Program-made: the position numbers and the translations under genes
Part shown: in pieces, positions 9,802 through 20,278 of the stretch
How positions within the stretch are numbered: the stretch's first letter is position 1
Layout: the number at the start of each line of letters is the position of its first letter
The notes under the pieces: generated by a model
Seen by the model: the letters and a program-made list of their open reading frames with translations, nothing else
Database searches by the model: none
Told to the model about the DNA's origin: nothing
Assembly (NCBI RefSeq): GCF_017809215.1
Contig: NZ_CP065424.1
Location: 2,512,001-2,576,000 of the forward strand
Source of the DNA: Heyndrickxia oleronia
Lineage (GTDB): Bacteria > Bacillota > Bacilli > Bacillales > Bacillaceae_C
Length of the DNA stretch: 64,000 nucleotides
Reading direction: 5' to 3'

Positions 9802-9884
9802 TTTCCACCCTGCCTTCCATAAGTCTTTGACTTTATAACATATGTACATTTTTGTAGAGAAATGAACAATCATACTAAAAGAAA

Positions 9885-9914
9885 AAAGAGGCGACAAAAA
9901 TTGTCATCCTCTAC
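9885..9914 (-). terminator. Terminator of the GbsR-like regulator gene
   Basis: AGAGGcGACAA and TTGTCatCCTCT form a stem with a T-run (TTTTTTCTTTT) on the minus strand, just after the regulator stop codon. Confidence 0.8.
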
Positions 9915-9918
9915 AAGT

Positions 9919-10473
9919 TTATTTATTATTTTTTGGCACAAAATTAAAAATTTCTTCGCTTTCGAATGTATCAATTAGACGATTTAACCATTGATAATAT
10001 TCCAACGTCTCCTTTAACTTAATGATATCGCTATTGACTAAAGCTTTTATCTCCTCGTCAACATGCCCATCAGTCAACATGTCAGAAAGCTCTTTTAATG
10101 ACTTTTCAATTACATGTTTATTCATCGAGATAGCATGTCGCCACTTCACTGTGAATAAGTCAATAAAATTTTGATACCAATCTCCTTTTATTGCATATAA
10201 ATCTTTTCTACTCCCTTTTTTCCATACTTTATCGACCATTTTTAAATCTAAAAGTGTTCTTACGGAAGTACTCATACTTGTTTTACTCATACCAAGTTCT
10301 TCCTTCATTTCATCCAGTGTTAACGGCTCATTATGAAAAAACATCATTCCATATAATCTGCCAATTGAAGGTGTTACTCCATATAAGTTCATGTTTTGTG
10401 CAATAGCTTCGATTACCCTTTCTCGTGCTCTGTCTAGTTGATCCTTACCTTCCAATTTATTTTCACACCCCAT
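9919..10473 (-). CDS. GbsR/OpcR-type MarR family repressor
   Basis: A 184-residue regulator with a winged helix-turn-helix (about residues 35-95, including LTLDEMKEELGMSKTSMSTSVRTLLDLKMVDKVW) and a helical C-terminal dimer region. The length and the YGVTPSIGRLYGMMFF segment match GbsR and OpcR of Bacillus, which sense choline or control glycine betaine uptake genes. It is divergent from opuAA, with a 304-bp intergenic region carrying an inverted repeat over a promoter. It therefore probably represses the OpuA operon. ATG at 10473 opposes opuAA. Confidence 0.88.
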   Translation of the reverse strand: MGCENKLEGKDQLDRARERVIEAIAQNMNLYGVTPSIGRLYGMMFFHNEPLTLDEMKEELGMSKTSMSTSVRTLLDLKMVDKVWKKGSRKDLYAIKGDWYQNFIDLFTVKWRHAISMNKHVIEKSLKELSDMLTDGHVDEEIKALVNSDIIKLKETLEYYQWLNRLIDTFESEEIFNFVPKNNK

Positions 10474-10665
10474 TTAGTGGTATTTAATTTTGAAATTTTC
10501 CAATTGAACTTTAATCTCATCATTCACTTAAATCCATCGATTGATTACAGAAAAGATTCTTAACAATAAATAATCTATCCTTTTGTAGATATAAAGTAAA
10601 GAGGGACTTCAAAACGGAATCAAGAGGAATACGGAGGAAATGTAAGAATAAAGTATATTAAGTAC

Positions 10666-10706
10666 GTACAGTTTTTTCTTTACGAACTGTACAATCGGAA
10701 TATAAA
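10666..10706 (+). promoter_or_regulatory. Putative opuA promoter with overlapping operator
   Basis: A perfect 8-bp inverted repeat, GTACAGTT (10666-10673) and AACTGTAC (10685-10692), flanks a candidate -35 TTTACG (10679-10684). A -10 TATAAA lies 16 bases downstream (10701-10706). An operator overlapping the -35 is what a MarR-type repressor needs. The match to the divergent GbsR-like regulator is inference; the leader to the ATG at 10778 is about 65 bases. Confidence 0.45.
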
Positions 10707-10777
10707 GGAATATCGAGTTTGTGGGAAGTATTACATTTTCGTTACACTTATAAAGTGCAAAGAAATGAGGGAAAAAA

Positions 10778-12028
10778 ATGACTAGTGACGAGAAAAAAAT
10801 CAAAATAGAAGTAAAAAACGTGACTAAAATTTTCGGCAAACATACGAAAAAAGCTTCACAGCTTCTATCAGAAGGAAAAACAAAGCAAGAAATCTTAAAG
10901 TCTACCGGAGCAACTGTTGGTGTAAATCAAGCTAACTTTCATGTTAATGATGGTGAAATATTTGTCATCATGGGTTTATCAGGAAGTGGAAAATCGACCT
11001 TGGTTCGGATGTTGAATCGTTTGATTGAACCAACATTAGGAGAAATATTAATTGATAACGAGAATGTAACTAAAATGAACAAAGAACAATTAAGAAATAT
11101 TCGTAGAAAAAAAATCAGCATGGTATTTCAAAAATTTGCACTCCTTCCCCATCGGACCATTCTCCAAAACACTGAATATGGTTTAGAAATTCAAGGTATT
11201 GAAAAATCAAAAAGACAAGAAATTGCACTTGAATCACTAAAGCTGGTTGGATTAGAAGGATATGAGGATCAATATCCCGATCAATTAAGCGGTGGAATGC
11301 AACAGCGTGTTGGACTTGCAAGAGCTCTAACCAACGATCCAGATATTTTATTAATGGATGAGGCGTTTAGTGCTTTGGATCCATTAATTAGAAAAGATAT
11401 GCAAGATGAATTATTAGAGCTTCACAATACTGTAGGGAAAACAATTGTATTTATTACTCATGATTTAGATGAAGCCCTACGTATCGGAGACCGCATCGCA
11501 TTAATGAAGGATGGGAACATCGTTCAAATAGGTACTCCAGAGGAAATTTTAATGAATCCTTCCAATGAATATGTGGAACGTTTCGTTGAAGATGTAGATT
11601 TTTCCAAAGTGTTAACAGCCGGACATATTATGAAGCGTGCAGAAACAGTACAAATTGAAAAGGGACCAAGAGTCGCCTTAACACTTATGAAAAATCTAGG
11701 TATCTCTTCGATATATGTGGTCGATAAACAAAACCGGCTTTTAGGTGCTGTTACAGCTCAATTAGCAAAGGATGCCTTCGAAAAAGGACTTCCCCTGAAT
11801 GAGGTAATTCAAAAAAATATTACCACTGTACAAAAGGACACATTATTAATGGATTTATTCGATATCGTATCTACCGCGGAAATACCGATTGCTGTTGTTG
11901 ATGAGCGGGATCGAATGAAAGGTATTGTGATCCGTGGAGCATTAATTGGTGCTCTTGCAGGAAATGATTCTTATATTCATACAGCGCCAGTTGAAGTAAC
12001 TGAAGCCTCTTTAAGGGAGGTGAATTAA
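10778..12028 (+). CDS. opuAA: Glycine betaine/proline ABC transporter, ATP-binding subunit
   Basis: A 416-residue ATPase of the ProV/OpuAA family that drives osmoprotectant uptake. Walker A is GLSGSGKST (about residue 65), the signature is LSGGMQQR, and Walker B is ILLMDEAFSALDP. Two C-terminal CBS modules (about 285-405) act in ionic-strength sensing in this family. B. subtilis OpuAA is 418 residues. The ATG at 10778 follows GAGGGAAAAAA. It is the first gene of opuAA-AB-AC, whose stop meets the opuAB start directly. Confidence 0.96.
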   Translation: MTSDEKKIKIEVKNVTKIFGKHTKKASQLLSEGKTKQEILKSTGATVGVNQANFHVNDGEIFVIMGLSGSGKSTLVRMLNRLIEPTLGEILIDNENVTKMNKEQLRNIRRKKISMVFQKFALLPHRTILQNTEYGLEIQGIEKSKRQEIALESLKLVGLEGYEDQYPDQLSGGMQQRVGLARALTNDPDILLMDEAFSALDPLIRKDMQDELLELHNTVGKTIVFITHDLDEALRIGDRIALMKDGNIVQIGTPEEILMNPSNEYVERFVEDVDFSKVLTAGHIMKRAETVQIEKGPRVALTLMKNLGISSIYVVDKQNRLLGAVTAQLAKDAFEKGLPLNEVIQKNITTVQKDTLLMDLFDIVSTAEIPIAVVDERDRMKGIVIRGALIGALAGNDSYIHTAPVEVTEASLREVN

Positions 12029-13760
<1,732 letters not shown>

Positions 13761-13770
13761 TAATTATTAT

Positions 13771-13803
13771 AGCCCTCTTACGAAATAAGTAAGGGGGCTG
13801 TTT
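13771..13803 (+). terminator. Terminator of the opuA operon
   Basis: AGCCCTCTTAC pairs with GTAAGGGGGCT (one wobble) around a 7-base loop, followed by TGTTTTATT. Confidence 0.85.
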
Positions 13804-13838
13804 TATTGGGTATACTAATTTTTAAAGGAGGGGTTTGT

Positions 13839-14102
13839 GTGACTAAAAGGAAATCGCTAGTTCCAGAGGCAAGAAATGCCTTAAACGGTTTTAAAGCCAA
13901 AGTAATGGCCGATAAAGGATACCATGCAAATAATCCCGATGATATTAAATTCGAAGTAGCTAAAGAACAAGGAATTCCCTTAAAAAAAGGATACAATGGT
14001 CATTTAACAAGTGAACAAGCTGGAAAAGTTGGTGGTCCAATCGGAGGAAATATGGTGAAGGAAATGATTCGAATGGCGCAGGAACAGCTTAGTAAAAAAT
14101 AA
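13839..14102 (+). CDS. Alpha/beta-type small acid-soluble spore protein, divergent
   Basis: An 87-residue protein from the GTG at 13839, which follows AAAGGAGGGG; an earlier in-frame ATG lacks a ribosome site. The C-terminal part (KFEVAKEQGIPL..GKVGGPIGGNMVKEMIRMAQEQL) follows the alpha/beta SASP pattern, including a KFEVAKE segment where spore protease GPR cuts in relatives. The N-terminal 28 residues (TKRKSLVPEARNALNGFKAKV) are longer than in classical SASPs. It probably coats spore DNA, as the family does. Forespore sigma-G control is expected but I did not resolve the promoter. Confidence 0.75.
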   Translation: MTKRKSLVPEARNALNGFKAKVMADKGYHANNPDDIKFEVAKEQGIPLKKGYNGHLTSEQAGKVGGPIGGNMVKEMIRMAQEQLSKK

Positions 14103-14123
14103 TAATAAGTAAATAAAGTATTA

Positions 14124-14166
14124 AACCCCCACGAGATATTTTTTCTATTTCGTGGGGGTCAGACTC
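14124..14166. repeat. Hairpin carrying a GGTCAGACTC element
   Basis: ACCCCCACGA and TCGTGGGGGT form a strong stem after the SASP gene, and the right arm continues into GGTCAGACTC. The T-run after the stem is poor, so terminator function is uncertain. CACGAGATAT and the GTCAGACTC/GAGTCTGAC core recur in the element at 35658-35743. Confidence 0.55.
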
Positions 14167-14211
14167 ATTTATTTTGATACAGAATAGTATGTCAATCAAT
14201 AGTTGTACACG

Positions 14212-14823
14212 TTAAGTGATATATTTAAAAAGCTTTTCTTTTGTGAAATATTCTCTTATTCCGGGCTGTTTTAAAAAGTAATCGATAATTTCATCTAGAC
14301 CTAAACCAATTTCTAATAAGCCCTTTGTAATTGTTTTTAAATAGGATGAATGGGGTTTATTAATAGTGATGTTTTTATATAGTTGATTATTTGTAAAAGT
14401 AAACATAGGAGCTCCATCCTTATATCCTAAAAATAAAATTCTTCCATACCAGCCATCATTAATGATTGAATATTTATGATTAATCACTTTTTGAAGATCT
14501 ATCAGCATCTCCTTTGTATTATTTTCTTGTGCTACAACATCACAAAATTGTTGGTCCGTTATCAAATACATTCTACCTAAAGTACTGCATCGAAAATCCT
14601 CGATATAATTGATGAACGCAACGCCCCCTTCTCCCCATTTACTTCTTTCCTTAGAAAAATAAAGTTGATAAGGGAGGACAACGCTCTTAATAGCTTTTGG
14701 AGGAGTTTTATCCCTACATCCCTTTTCTTTTTTATTAGATCCTTCAGGTTTTGTTCCATTTATATAACACATAAATCTTTCTAAATTAATATTTGACCCA
14801 TAGCTTACATACCAAACATTCAT
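14212..14823 (-). CDS. Gamma-glutamylcyclotransferase-like (YGSN motif) protein
   Basis: A 203-residue protein from the ATG at 14823, which fits the GAGGTG ribosome site; the frame is open nine codons further. The N-terminal VWYVSYGSNINLERF carries the YGSN loop of the gamma-glutamylcyclotransferase/AIG2 fold, which binds the gamma-glutamyl substrate. GGVAFINY fits the following strand. The catalytic Glu is not obvious by eye, so activity is uncertain. No signal peptide. It stands alone between two terminators. Confidence 0.7.
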   Translation of the reverse strand: MNVWYVSYGSNINLERFMCYINGTKPEGSNKKEKGCRDKTPPKAIKSVVLPYQLYFSKERSKWGEGGVAFINYIEDFRCSTLGRMYLITDQQFCDVVAQENNTKEMLIDLQKVINHKYSIINDGWYGRILFLGYKDGAPMFTFTNNQLYKNITINKPHSSYLKTITKGLLEIGLGLDEIIDYFLKQPGIREYFTKEKLFKYIT

Positions 14824-14905
14824 TCCTTTTAACACCTCTTTGTTGTACAATAAAACCTTTTACTATTCGTATTCTATAAATTGTTGAAAATTCCTTTATT
14901 AAAAA

Positions 14906-14938
14906 AACTTTACTGACCTGGAACGGATCAATAAAGTT
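14906..14938 (-). terminator. Terminator of the YjiH gene
   Basis: AACTTTAcTGAcC and GGaTCAaTAAAGTT form a stem with few mismatches. On the minus strand TTTTTTT follows. Confidence 0.8.
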
Positions 14939-14958
14939 AGATAAAGGGATGATAGTTA

Positions 14959-16293
14959 TTATAGTATTAAGTATGCGATAGGTATCGTAATAATTAGTGT
15001 TAAAATCACTCGTTCTAGCCATATGATAAGTAATTTTGGCAATGAAATTGGAATGTCTGTAGAGACAATACATGGAATTAAGGCAGAAAAGAAAATAATG
15101 GCTGAAACTGAAACAACGGCAATAACAAATTTTGTAACGAGTGCACTCCCTGTTACAAATAAAGCCGGTAGGAACATTTCTGCAATAGAAACTGCACTTG
15201 CCTTTGCAGCTAATAATGGTTCAGGTAAATGAAATAATGCAGTAATAGGATAAAAAATATAACCGATAATATCAAAGATTGGAGTAAATTCAGCCAAAAC
15301 GAGACCTAATAAACCTACAGAAAGGATGGATGGCAATATCGACATCGTCATAATGAATCCGTCCTTTAAATTCATCCATATATTTTTTCCTAAACTCGGA
15401 GATTGTTGGACAGCATCCATTGCTTCCTTCCATGCATGCTTAAAACGATTTCCTTTAACGATCTCCTCTGGTTTTCCAACACCTTCATAATATTCATCGC
15501 TCATTGAACGTAATGGCCAAATTCTTACTGTTAACGCAGTAACGATAAAAGTGATGACTAATGTTACCCAGAAATATAGATTCCATTTATCCATTAATCC
15601 AAGTGTTTTTGCAACCACGATCATGAATGTCGCGGAAACAGTAGAAAATCCAGTTGCAATAATTGCAGCTTCTTTCGCCGTGTATTTTCCTTCTTTATAT
15701 ACACGATTAGTGATTAATAGACCAATTGAGTAACTACCAACGAAAGATGCAACAGCATCTACAGCTGACCTTCCTGGTGTTTTCCATATAGGTCTCATAA
15801 CTGGCTGCATTAATACTCCAATAAATTCTAATAAACCATAACCAACGAGTAAAGCTAAAAAAACAGAGCCTATTGGAACAAGTAATCCAACAGAGATGAC
15901 CAGTTTATTAAATAAAAATGGTCCCATATCAGGATCTGCTAACCATTTAGGTTCAAGATTAAAAACAAGTAAGCCTGCCACAACCAACCCTATTACTTTA
16001 AAAATAGAAAAAAAGATCGATATTCCATCTTTATTCCAGGTTTTCGTATAAAAAGGATAAATAGCACCTAGTAATATTACTAATAAAGCATAATACGGAA
16101 TTAGATTAGGCACTCTGTTTTGGATGAATGTTACTATATGGTCAAGCATAATAGAAGAAGTTCCTTGAATACTGATTGGTATGAAAAACATAAAAATGCC
16201 GATTGCACTAAAAATAATAAATTTTAGAATTTCTTTAATATGCGATGGTCTAGTTTGCAATTGAGTGTGTATTACTGGATTTGTTTTCGCCAT
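14959..16293 (-). CDS. YjiH family transporter (nucleoside-transporter/FeoB Gate domain)
   Basis: A 444-residue membrane protein with about 10-11 hydrophobic segments and two Gate-type halves (around residues 135-240 and 305-440). The region GRSAVDAVASFVGSYSIGLLITNRVYKEGKYTAKEAAIIATGFSTVSATF is typical of YjiH. Substrate unknown. It lies just downstream of hutI on the same strand, although a terminator intervenes, so histidine or urocanate transport is a reasonable guess by context only. ATG at 16293 after AAAGGGGGAAATAGGG. Confidence 0.85.
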   Translation of the reverse strand: MAKTNPVIHTQLQTRPSHIKEILKFIIFSAIGIFMFFIPISIQGTSSIMLDHIVTFIQNRVPNLIPYYALLVILLGAIYPFYTKTWNKDGISIFFSIFKVIGLVVAGLLVFNLEPKWLADPDMGPFLFNKLVISVGLLVPIGSVFLALLVGYGLLEFIGVLMQPVMRPIWKTPGRSAVDAVASFVGSYSIGLLITNRVYKEGKYTAKEAAIIATGFSTVSATFMIVVAKTLGLMDKWNLYFWVTLVITFIVTALTVRIWPLRSMSDEYYEGVGKPEEIVKGNRFKHAWKEAMDAVQQSPSLGKNIWMNLKDGFIMTMSILPSILSVGLLGLVLAEFTPIFDIIGYIFYPITALFHLPEPLLAAKASAVSIAEMFLPALFVTGSALVTKFVIAVVSVSAIIFFSALIPCIVSTDIPISLPKLLIIWLERVILTLIITIPIAYLIL

Positions 16294-16366
16294 CCCTATT
16301 TCCCCCTTTGTTTAAGGTTCTTTTCTAATATTTGTTGTTATTAAAGTAAAGTTGTAACAAATAACT

Positions 16367-16460
16367 TTCAGCTGAAGACCGCTACACCTTTCAATTCACT
16401 GAGAAAAGTGCTACAAACTTTATTAGAATCGCTGAATCTTTTATATAAGCAACAAACTAT
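16367..16460. repeat. Dispersed intergenic repeat copy
   Basis: Contains CACTGAGAAAAGTGC (about 16397) and GCAACAAACTAT (16449-16460). The latter is an exact 12-base match to 41048-41059. No gene is seen. Confidence 0.45.
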
Positions 16461-16485
16461 ACAAAAATAGCCTTGTTTAAAGAAA

Positions 16486-16523
16486 GGCGATCCATAAAGG
16501 GAAGTTCCCCTTAATAGATCGCC
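16486..16523 (-). terminator. Terminator of hutUI
   Basis: Nested stems GGCGATC/GATCGCC and AAGGG/CCCTT. On the minus strand they are followed by TTTCTTT. It lies 55 bases past the hutI stop. Confidence 0.8.
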
Positions 16524-16577
16524 TAAATGATCCCCTGAAAATTCAATCAACAGTCATTTTGGTGATTGACTTTCCTT

Positions 16578-17855
16578 TCAACATAATTGACCATTCTCTA
16601 GAACGATTTTTCCATTTTTTATGACCATATCTGTATGATTCATCCCATAATGATATGGAAGCTGCATATAATTTGGCACATTCATCATAACTATATCTGC
16701 TTTTTTTCCAACTTCTAAGCTTCCAATATCTTTTCCTCGATTAATCGCATGTGCAGCATTAATAGTACAAGCAGTTATTGCCTCAGCAGGCGTCATTCCC
16801 ATTTTCATACATGCTAAATTCATAATGAATGGTAATGAAGTAGTAGGTGAAGATCCAGGATTACAATCCGTAGAAAGTGCCACTGGTACACCTTCATCGA
16901 TCATTTTTCTTCCTCTAGCTGATTCAGCCATTAAAAAGAAAGCTGTTCCGGGTAATAAAACACCAATAACTCCCTTTTCGGCCATTTGTTGAATGCCCTT
17001 ATCTGATGCTTTTAAAAGATGGTCTGCTGAAATAGCTCCAACTTCAGCAGCAAGCTCAGCTCCTTCATATGGTTCAATTTCGTCTGCATGTATTTTCGGG
17101 ATAAGCCCTAATTGTTTTCCAGCTAATAGAATTTTACGGCTTTGATCTGGGGTGAAAACACCCCTCTCACAAAACACATCATTAAATTCTGCAAGATTTT
17201 CATTTGCAACATTAGGAAGCATTTCCTCGGTTACAATCTTTACAAATTCATCTGGATTATCTTTATATATTGCAGGTACAGCATGGGCTCCCATGAATGT
17301 ACGAATCACATCAATTACATGTTCCTCATTTAATTGCTTGGCAACTTCCAATTGTTTCTTTTCTGTCTGCCAATCTAAACCGTAGCCACTTTTCGCTTCA
17401 ATAGTAGTTACCCCATGTTTTAGGAAGGAATCTAATCTTTTTTTGCTTTCGGAAAAAAGTTCTTCATGTGTCGCTTCTCGTGTTTTAGATGTTGTTGCAT
17501 GAATTCCTCCCCCATTATTCATAATTTCCATATACGTAGCTCCATTGAGGCGCATATTAAATTCATTTTCTCGACTACCCGCATAAACAATGTGTGTATG
17601 TGGATCAATAAGTCCTGGCATAACGATTTTTTCTGATGCATCAACCACAATAGCCTCATGTAAACGGTGAGAAAATTTGTTTCTAATTTCTTCAGTTTTT
17701 CCAACAGCTTCTATTTTTCCATCTTCTAACCATAGTGCACCATCGAGAATAATATGAAGATCATTCATTTGATCTTTGGTCAAAGGTTTTTCTGAACCTC
17801 CTGCTACGGTAATTAGTTCATTTGCATGCTGAATTAAGATGGGTTTATTTGTCAT
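16578..17855 (-). CDS. hutI: Imidazolonepropionase
   Basis: Third step of histidine degradation: opens 4-imidazolone-5-propionate to N-formimino-L-glutamate. 425 residues, the usual length, of the metal-dependent amidohydrolase superfamily. Metal-binding motif is GLIDPHTHIVYAGSRENEF (about residue 75); HADEI and the later STDCNPGSS carry further metal and active-site residues. ATG at 17855 follows GGAGGGATGAAGC. It sits 29 bases downstream of hutU in one operon. Confidence 0.97.
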   Translation of the reverse strand: MTNKPILIQHANELITVAGGSEKPLTKDQMNDLHIILDGALWLEDGKIEAVGKTEEIRNKFSHRLHEAIVVDASEKIVMPGLIDPHTHIVYAGSRENEFNMRLNGATYMEIMNNGGGIHATTSKTREATHEELFSESKKRLDSFLKHGVTTIEAKSGYGLDWQTEKKQLEVAKQLNEEHVIDVIRTFMGAHAVPAIYKDNPDEFVKIVTEEMLPNVANENLAEFNDVFCERGVFTPDQSRKILLAGKQLGLIPKIHADEIEPYEGAELAAEVGAISADHLLKASDKGIQQMAEKGVIGVLLPGTAFFLMAESARGRKMIDEGVPVALSTDCNPGSSPTTSLPFIMNLACMKMGMTPAEAITACTINAAHAINRGKDIGSLEVGKKADIVMMNVPNYMQLPYHYGMNHTDMVIKNGKIVLENGQLC

Positions 17856-17884
17856 GCTTCATCCCTCCATTGCAAATCCATTAA

Positions 17885-19549
17885 TTATTTACCTAACATT
17901 GGAATATGGATTCCCTTTTCCTTCGCTGTTTTTATTGCAAGATCATAGCCTGCATCCACATGGCGTACAACACCCATTCCTGGATCAGATGTTAGAACAC
18001 GCTCTAAACGTTTTTCTGCTTCTTTCGTGCCATCTGCAACAATTACCATGCCAGCATGTAATGAATAACCCATACCAACACCACCACCATGATGGACAGA
18101 TACCCAACTTGCACCACCTACAGCATTAATCATTGCATTCAAGATTGGCCAGTCAGCAACAGCATCACTTCCATCCCTCATGCCTTCCGTTTCACGATTT
18201 GGTGAGGCAACTGAACCAGAGTCTAAATGATCACGACCAATTACGATTGGTGCCTTTAATTCTCCACTTGCTACCATGTCATTAATGATCTTTCCAAATT
18301 TTGCTCTCTCCCCATAACCGAGCCAACAAATTCGTGAAGGAAGACCTTGAAATTGAATTTTCTCTTGAGCCATCTTAATCCACTTACATAAATGCTCATT
18401 ATCACTGAACTCACGAAGTATTACTTCATCTGTTTTATAGATATCCTCAGGATCACCAGACAATGCTACCCATCTAAATGGCCCCTTTCCTTCGCAAAAT
18501 TGTGGTCGAATATATGCAGGTACAAAGCCAGGGAAATTAAATGCATTCTCAACCCCTTCATCTTTTGCCACTTGACGGATATTATTGCCGTAATCGAATG
18601 TAATGGCCCCTTTTTCTTGCATTAGAAGCATCGCCTTAACATGTGTAGCCATACTATCCTTTGACTTTCTTACATATTCCTCTGGATTTATATTGCGTAG
18701 TTGGTCAGCAGCCTCCAATGTATATCCTATTGGAATGTATCCATTTAGTGGATCATGCGCAGAAGTTTGGTCTGTTAAAACATCAGGAATAAATCCTTGT
18801 TCGATCATTTTTGGTAATAGTTCTGCTGCATTACCTAATAATCCGATGGATAATGATTTTCCATCTACCTTCGCTTCTTTAGCAAGGCGAATAGCCTCTT
18901 CTAATGAAGTCGTTTTTATATCTAAATAACGAGTTTCGATTCGCCGATCGATCCTTGATTCATCTACTTCGATAGCAATACAAACCCCTTCTGCCATAGT
19001 TACTGCGAGAGGTTGAGCACCACCCATGCCACCTAGTCCTGCTGTAACCGTTATGGTTTGTTTAAGTGAACCACCAAAATGTTGCCTCCCTAATTCAGCA
19101 AATGTTTCATACGTCCCTTGAACAATCCCTTGACTACCAATATATATCCAGCTTCCAGCTGTCATTTGTCCGTACATCATCAGTCCTTTTTTATCAAGTT
19201 CATGGAAAGTATCCCAATTTGCCCAAGCCGGAACAAGATTAGAATTAGCAATTAATACTCTTGGAGCATCTGAATGTGTTTTAAATACGGCAACTGGTTT
19301 TCCTGATTGAACAAGAAGAGTTTCATCGGATTCAAGCTCATGCAATGTTTTTACAATGGCATCGTAGCATTCCCAGTTCCTTGCTGCTTTTCCTATTCCT
19401 CCGTAAACAACTAAATCTTCAGGACGTTCTGCAACATCCTTATTGAGATTATTCATTAACATCCTTAGTGCTGCTTCTTGTACCCATCCCTTTGCATGTA
19501 ATTCAGACCCAGTATAATTAGTAATTTCTCTCTTTGAATGCGTTTTCAT
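17885..19549 (-). CDS. hutU: Urocanate hydratase
   Basis: Second step of histidine degradation: hydrates urocanate to imidazolonepropionate, using a tightly bound NAD. 554 residues, full length. The nucleotide-binding stretch [18 protein letters not shown] is at about residue 172. ATG at 19549 after AGGAGGGAACATAAA. hutH (histidase), hutG and the antiterminator hutP, which precede or follow in B. subtilis, are not in this window, so the pathway must be split or completed elsewhere. Confidence 0.97.
   Translation of the reverse strand: MKTHSKREITNYTGSELHAKGWVQEAALRMLMNNLNKDVAERPEDLVVYGGIGKAARNWECYDAIVKTLHELESDETLLVQSGKPVAVFKTHSDAPRVLIANSNLVPAWANWDTFHELDKKGLMMYGQMTAGSWIYIGSQGIVQGTYETFAELGRQHFGGSLKQTITVTAGLGGMGGAQPLAVTMAEGVCIAIEVDESRIDRRIETRYLDIKTTSLEEAIRLAKEAKVDGKSLSIGLLGNAAELLPKMIEQGFIPDVLTDQTSAHDPLNGYIPIGYTLEAADQLRNINPEEYVRKSKDSMATHVKAMLLMQEKGAITFDYGNNIRQVAKDEGVENAFNFPGFVPAYIRPQFCEGKGPFRWVALSGDPEDIYKTDEVILREFSDNEHLCKWIKMAQEKIQFQGLPSRICWLGYGERAKFGKIINDMVASGELKAPIVIGRDHLDSGSVASPNRETEGMRDGSDAVADWPILNAMINAVGGASWVSVHHGGGVGMGYSLHAGMVIVADGTKEAEKRLERVLTSDPGMGVVRHVDAGYDLAIKTAKEKGIHIPMLGK
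19535..19548 (-). promoter_or_regulatory. Candidate catabolite-responsive element at the hutU start
   Basis: TGAATGCGTTTTCA matches the CcpA operator consensus TGNAANCGNTNNCA with one mismatch and overlaps the first codons of hutU. Glucose repression of hut genes through cre sites inside the transcribed region is known in B. subtilis. Found by eye only. Confidence 0.35.
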
Positions 19550-19936
19550 TTTATGTTCCCTCCTAAATTCCTTTTCATTTCATAATCTAATTATAAAGAC
19601 TAAATATTCTGCGAAGTTTTAAAAAAAGACTAGTTTTTTTATAATTATTCAATGATAATTTTGGTTTATTTATAATGGCTTGCTATTTTTTTTATAATTT
19701 TCTTATATTTTTATACTTAAATTAGAATGATTAGAGGAGTATAGTTTGGAAGCTTGATTTTCTTATATTTTATTAAAATACTTATTTTCTTTGAAATACA
19801 TAATTTAACTATGAAATTATTGGGGGTGAAAATAGATTTTTCTATATTCAGAATTATCTTAATATTATATTGACAAGCTGAATCCCTTTACTTTACGATT
19901 ACAATGTAGGGAAAATAACGAAAGGAGAACGTGTTT
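19550..19936. promoter_or_regulatory. Divergent control region between hutU and the symporter operon
   Basis: 387 bases, very AT-rich, without a gene. On the plus strand a TTGACA at 19870-19875 could be the -35 for the DUF485/symporter pair, but a good -10 at 17 bases is missing (TTACGA). Several TTTTCTTATATTTT tracts occur. I could not assign the hutU promoter. Confidence 0.3.
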
Positions 19937-20278
19937 ATGCCAAAAAAGGATAATAATGACCAAACATCTATTGATTTCGAAAAGATTGCTTCAAGCAATA
20001 AATTTCAACAGTTAATGACCTCTAAGAAAAAATTTATTGTTCCATTAACGATATTCTTCTTAGTATTCTACTTTACATTACCATTTTTAACTTCTTACTC
20101 AAATATTCTCAATAAAATTGCATTTGGAGACATCTCATGGGCTTGGGTTTTTGCTTTCGCTCAGTTTATTATGACTTGGGTACTTTGTATCGTTTATGTC
20201 AAAAAGGCATCATATTTTGATAAGCTGGCCGATGAAGTGATTGAAGAAAACAAGAAAAAAGGAGAAATTAGTGCATGA
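19937..20278 (+). CDS. DUF485 small membrane protein
   Basis: A 113-residue protein with two membrane segments (about 37-57 and 70-92) and a hydrophilic N-terminus. The PLTIFFLVFYFTLPFLTSYS core is typical of DUF485 (YwcB/YjcH). Such proteins are encoded just upstream of acetate/solute:sodium symporters and probably assist them. The ATG at 19937 fits the GGAG at 9 bases; a GTG two codons earlier is too close. Its end overlaps the symporter start by 4 bases (ATGA), which indicates coupled translation. Confidence 0.9.
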   Translation: MPKKDNNDQTSIDFEKIASSNKFQQLMTSKKKFIVPLTIFFLVFYFTLPFLTSYSNILNKIAFGDISWAWVFAFAQFIMTWVLCIVYVKKASYFDKLADEVIEENKKKGEISA

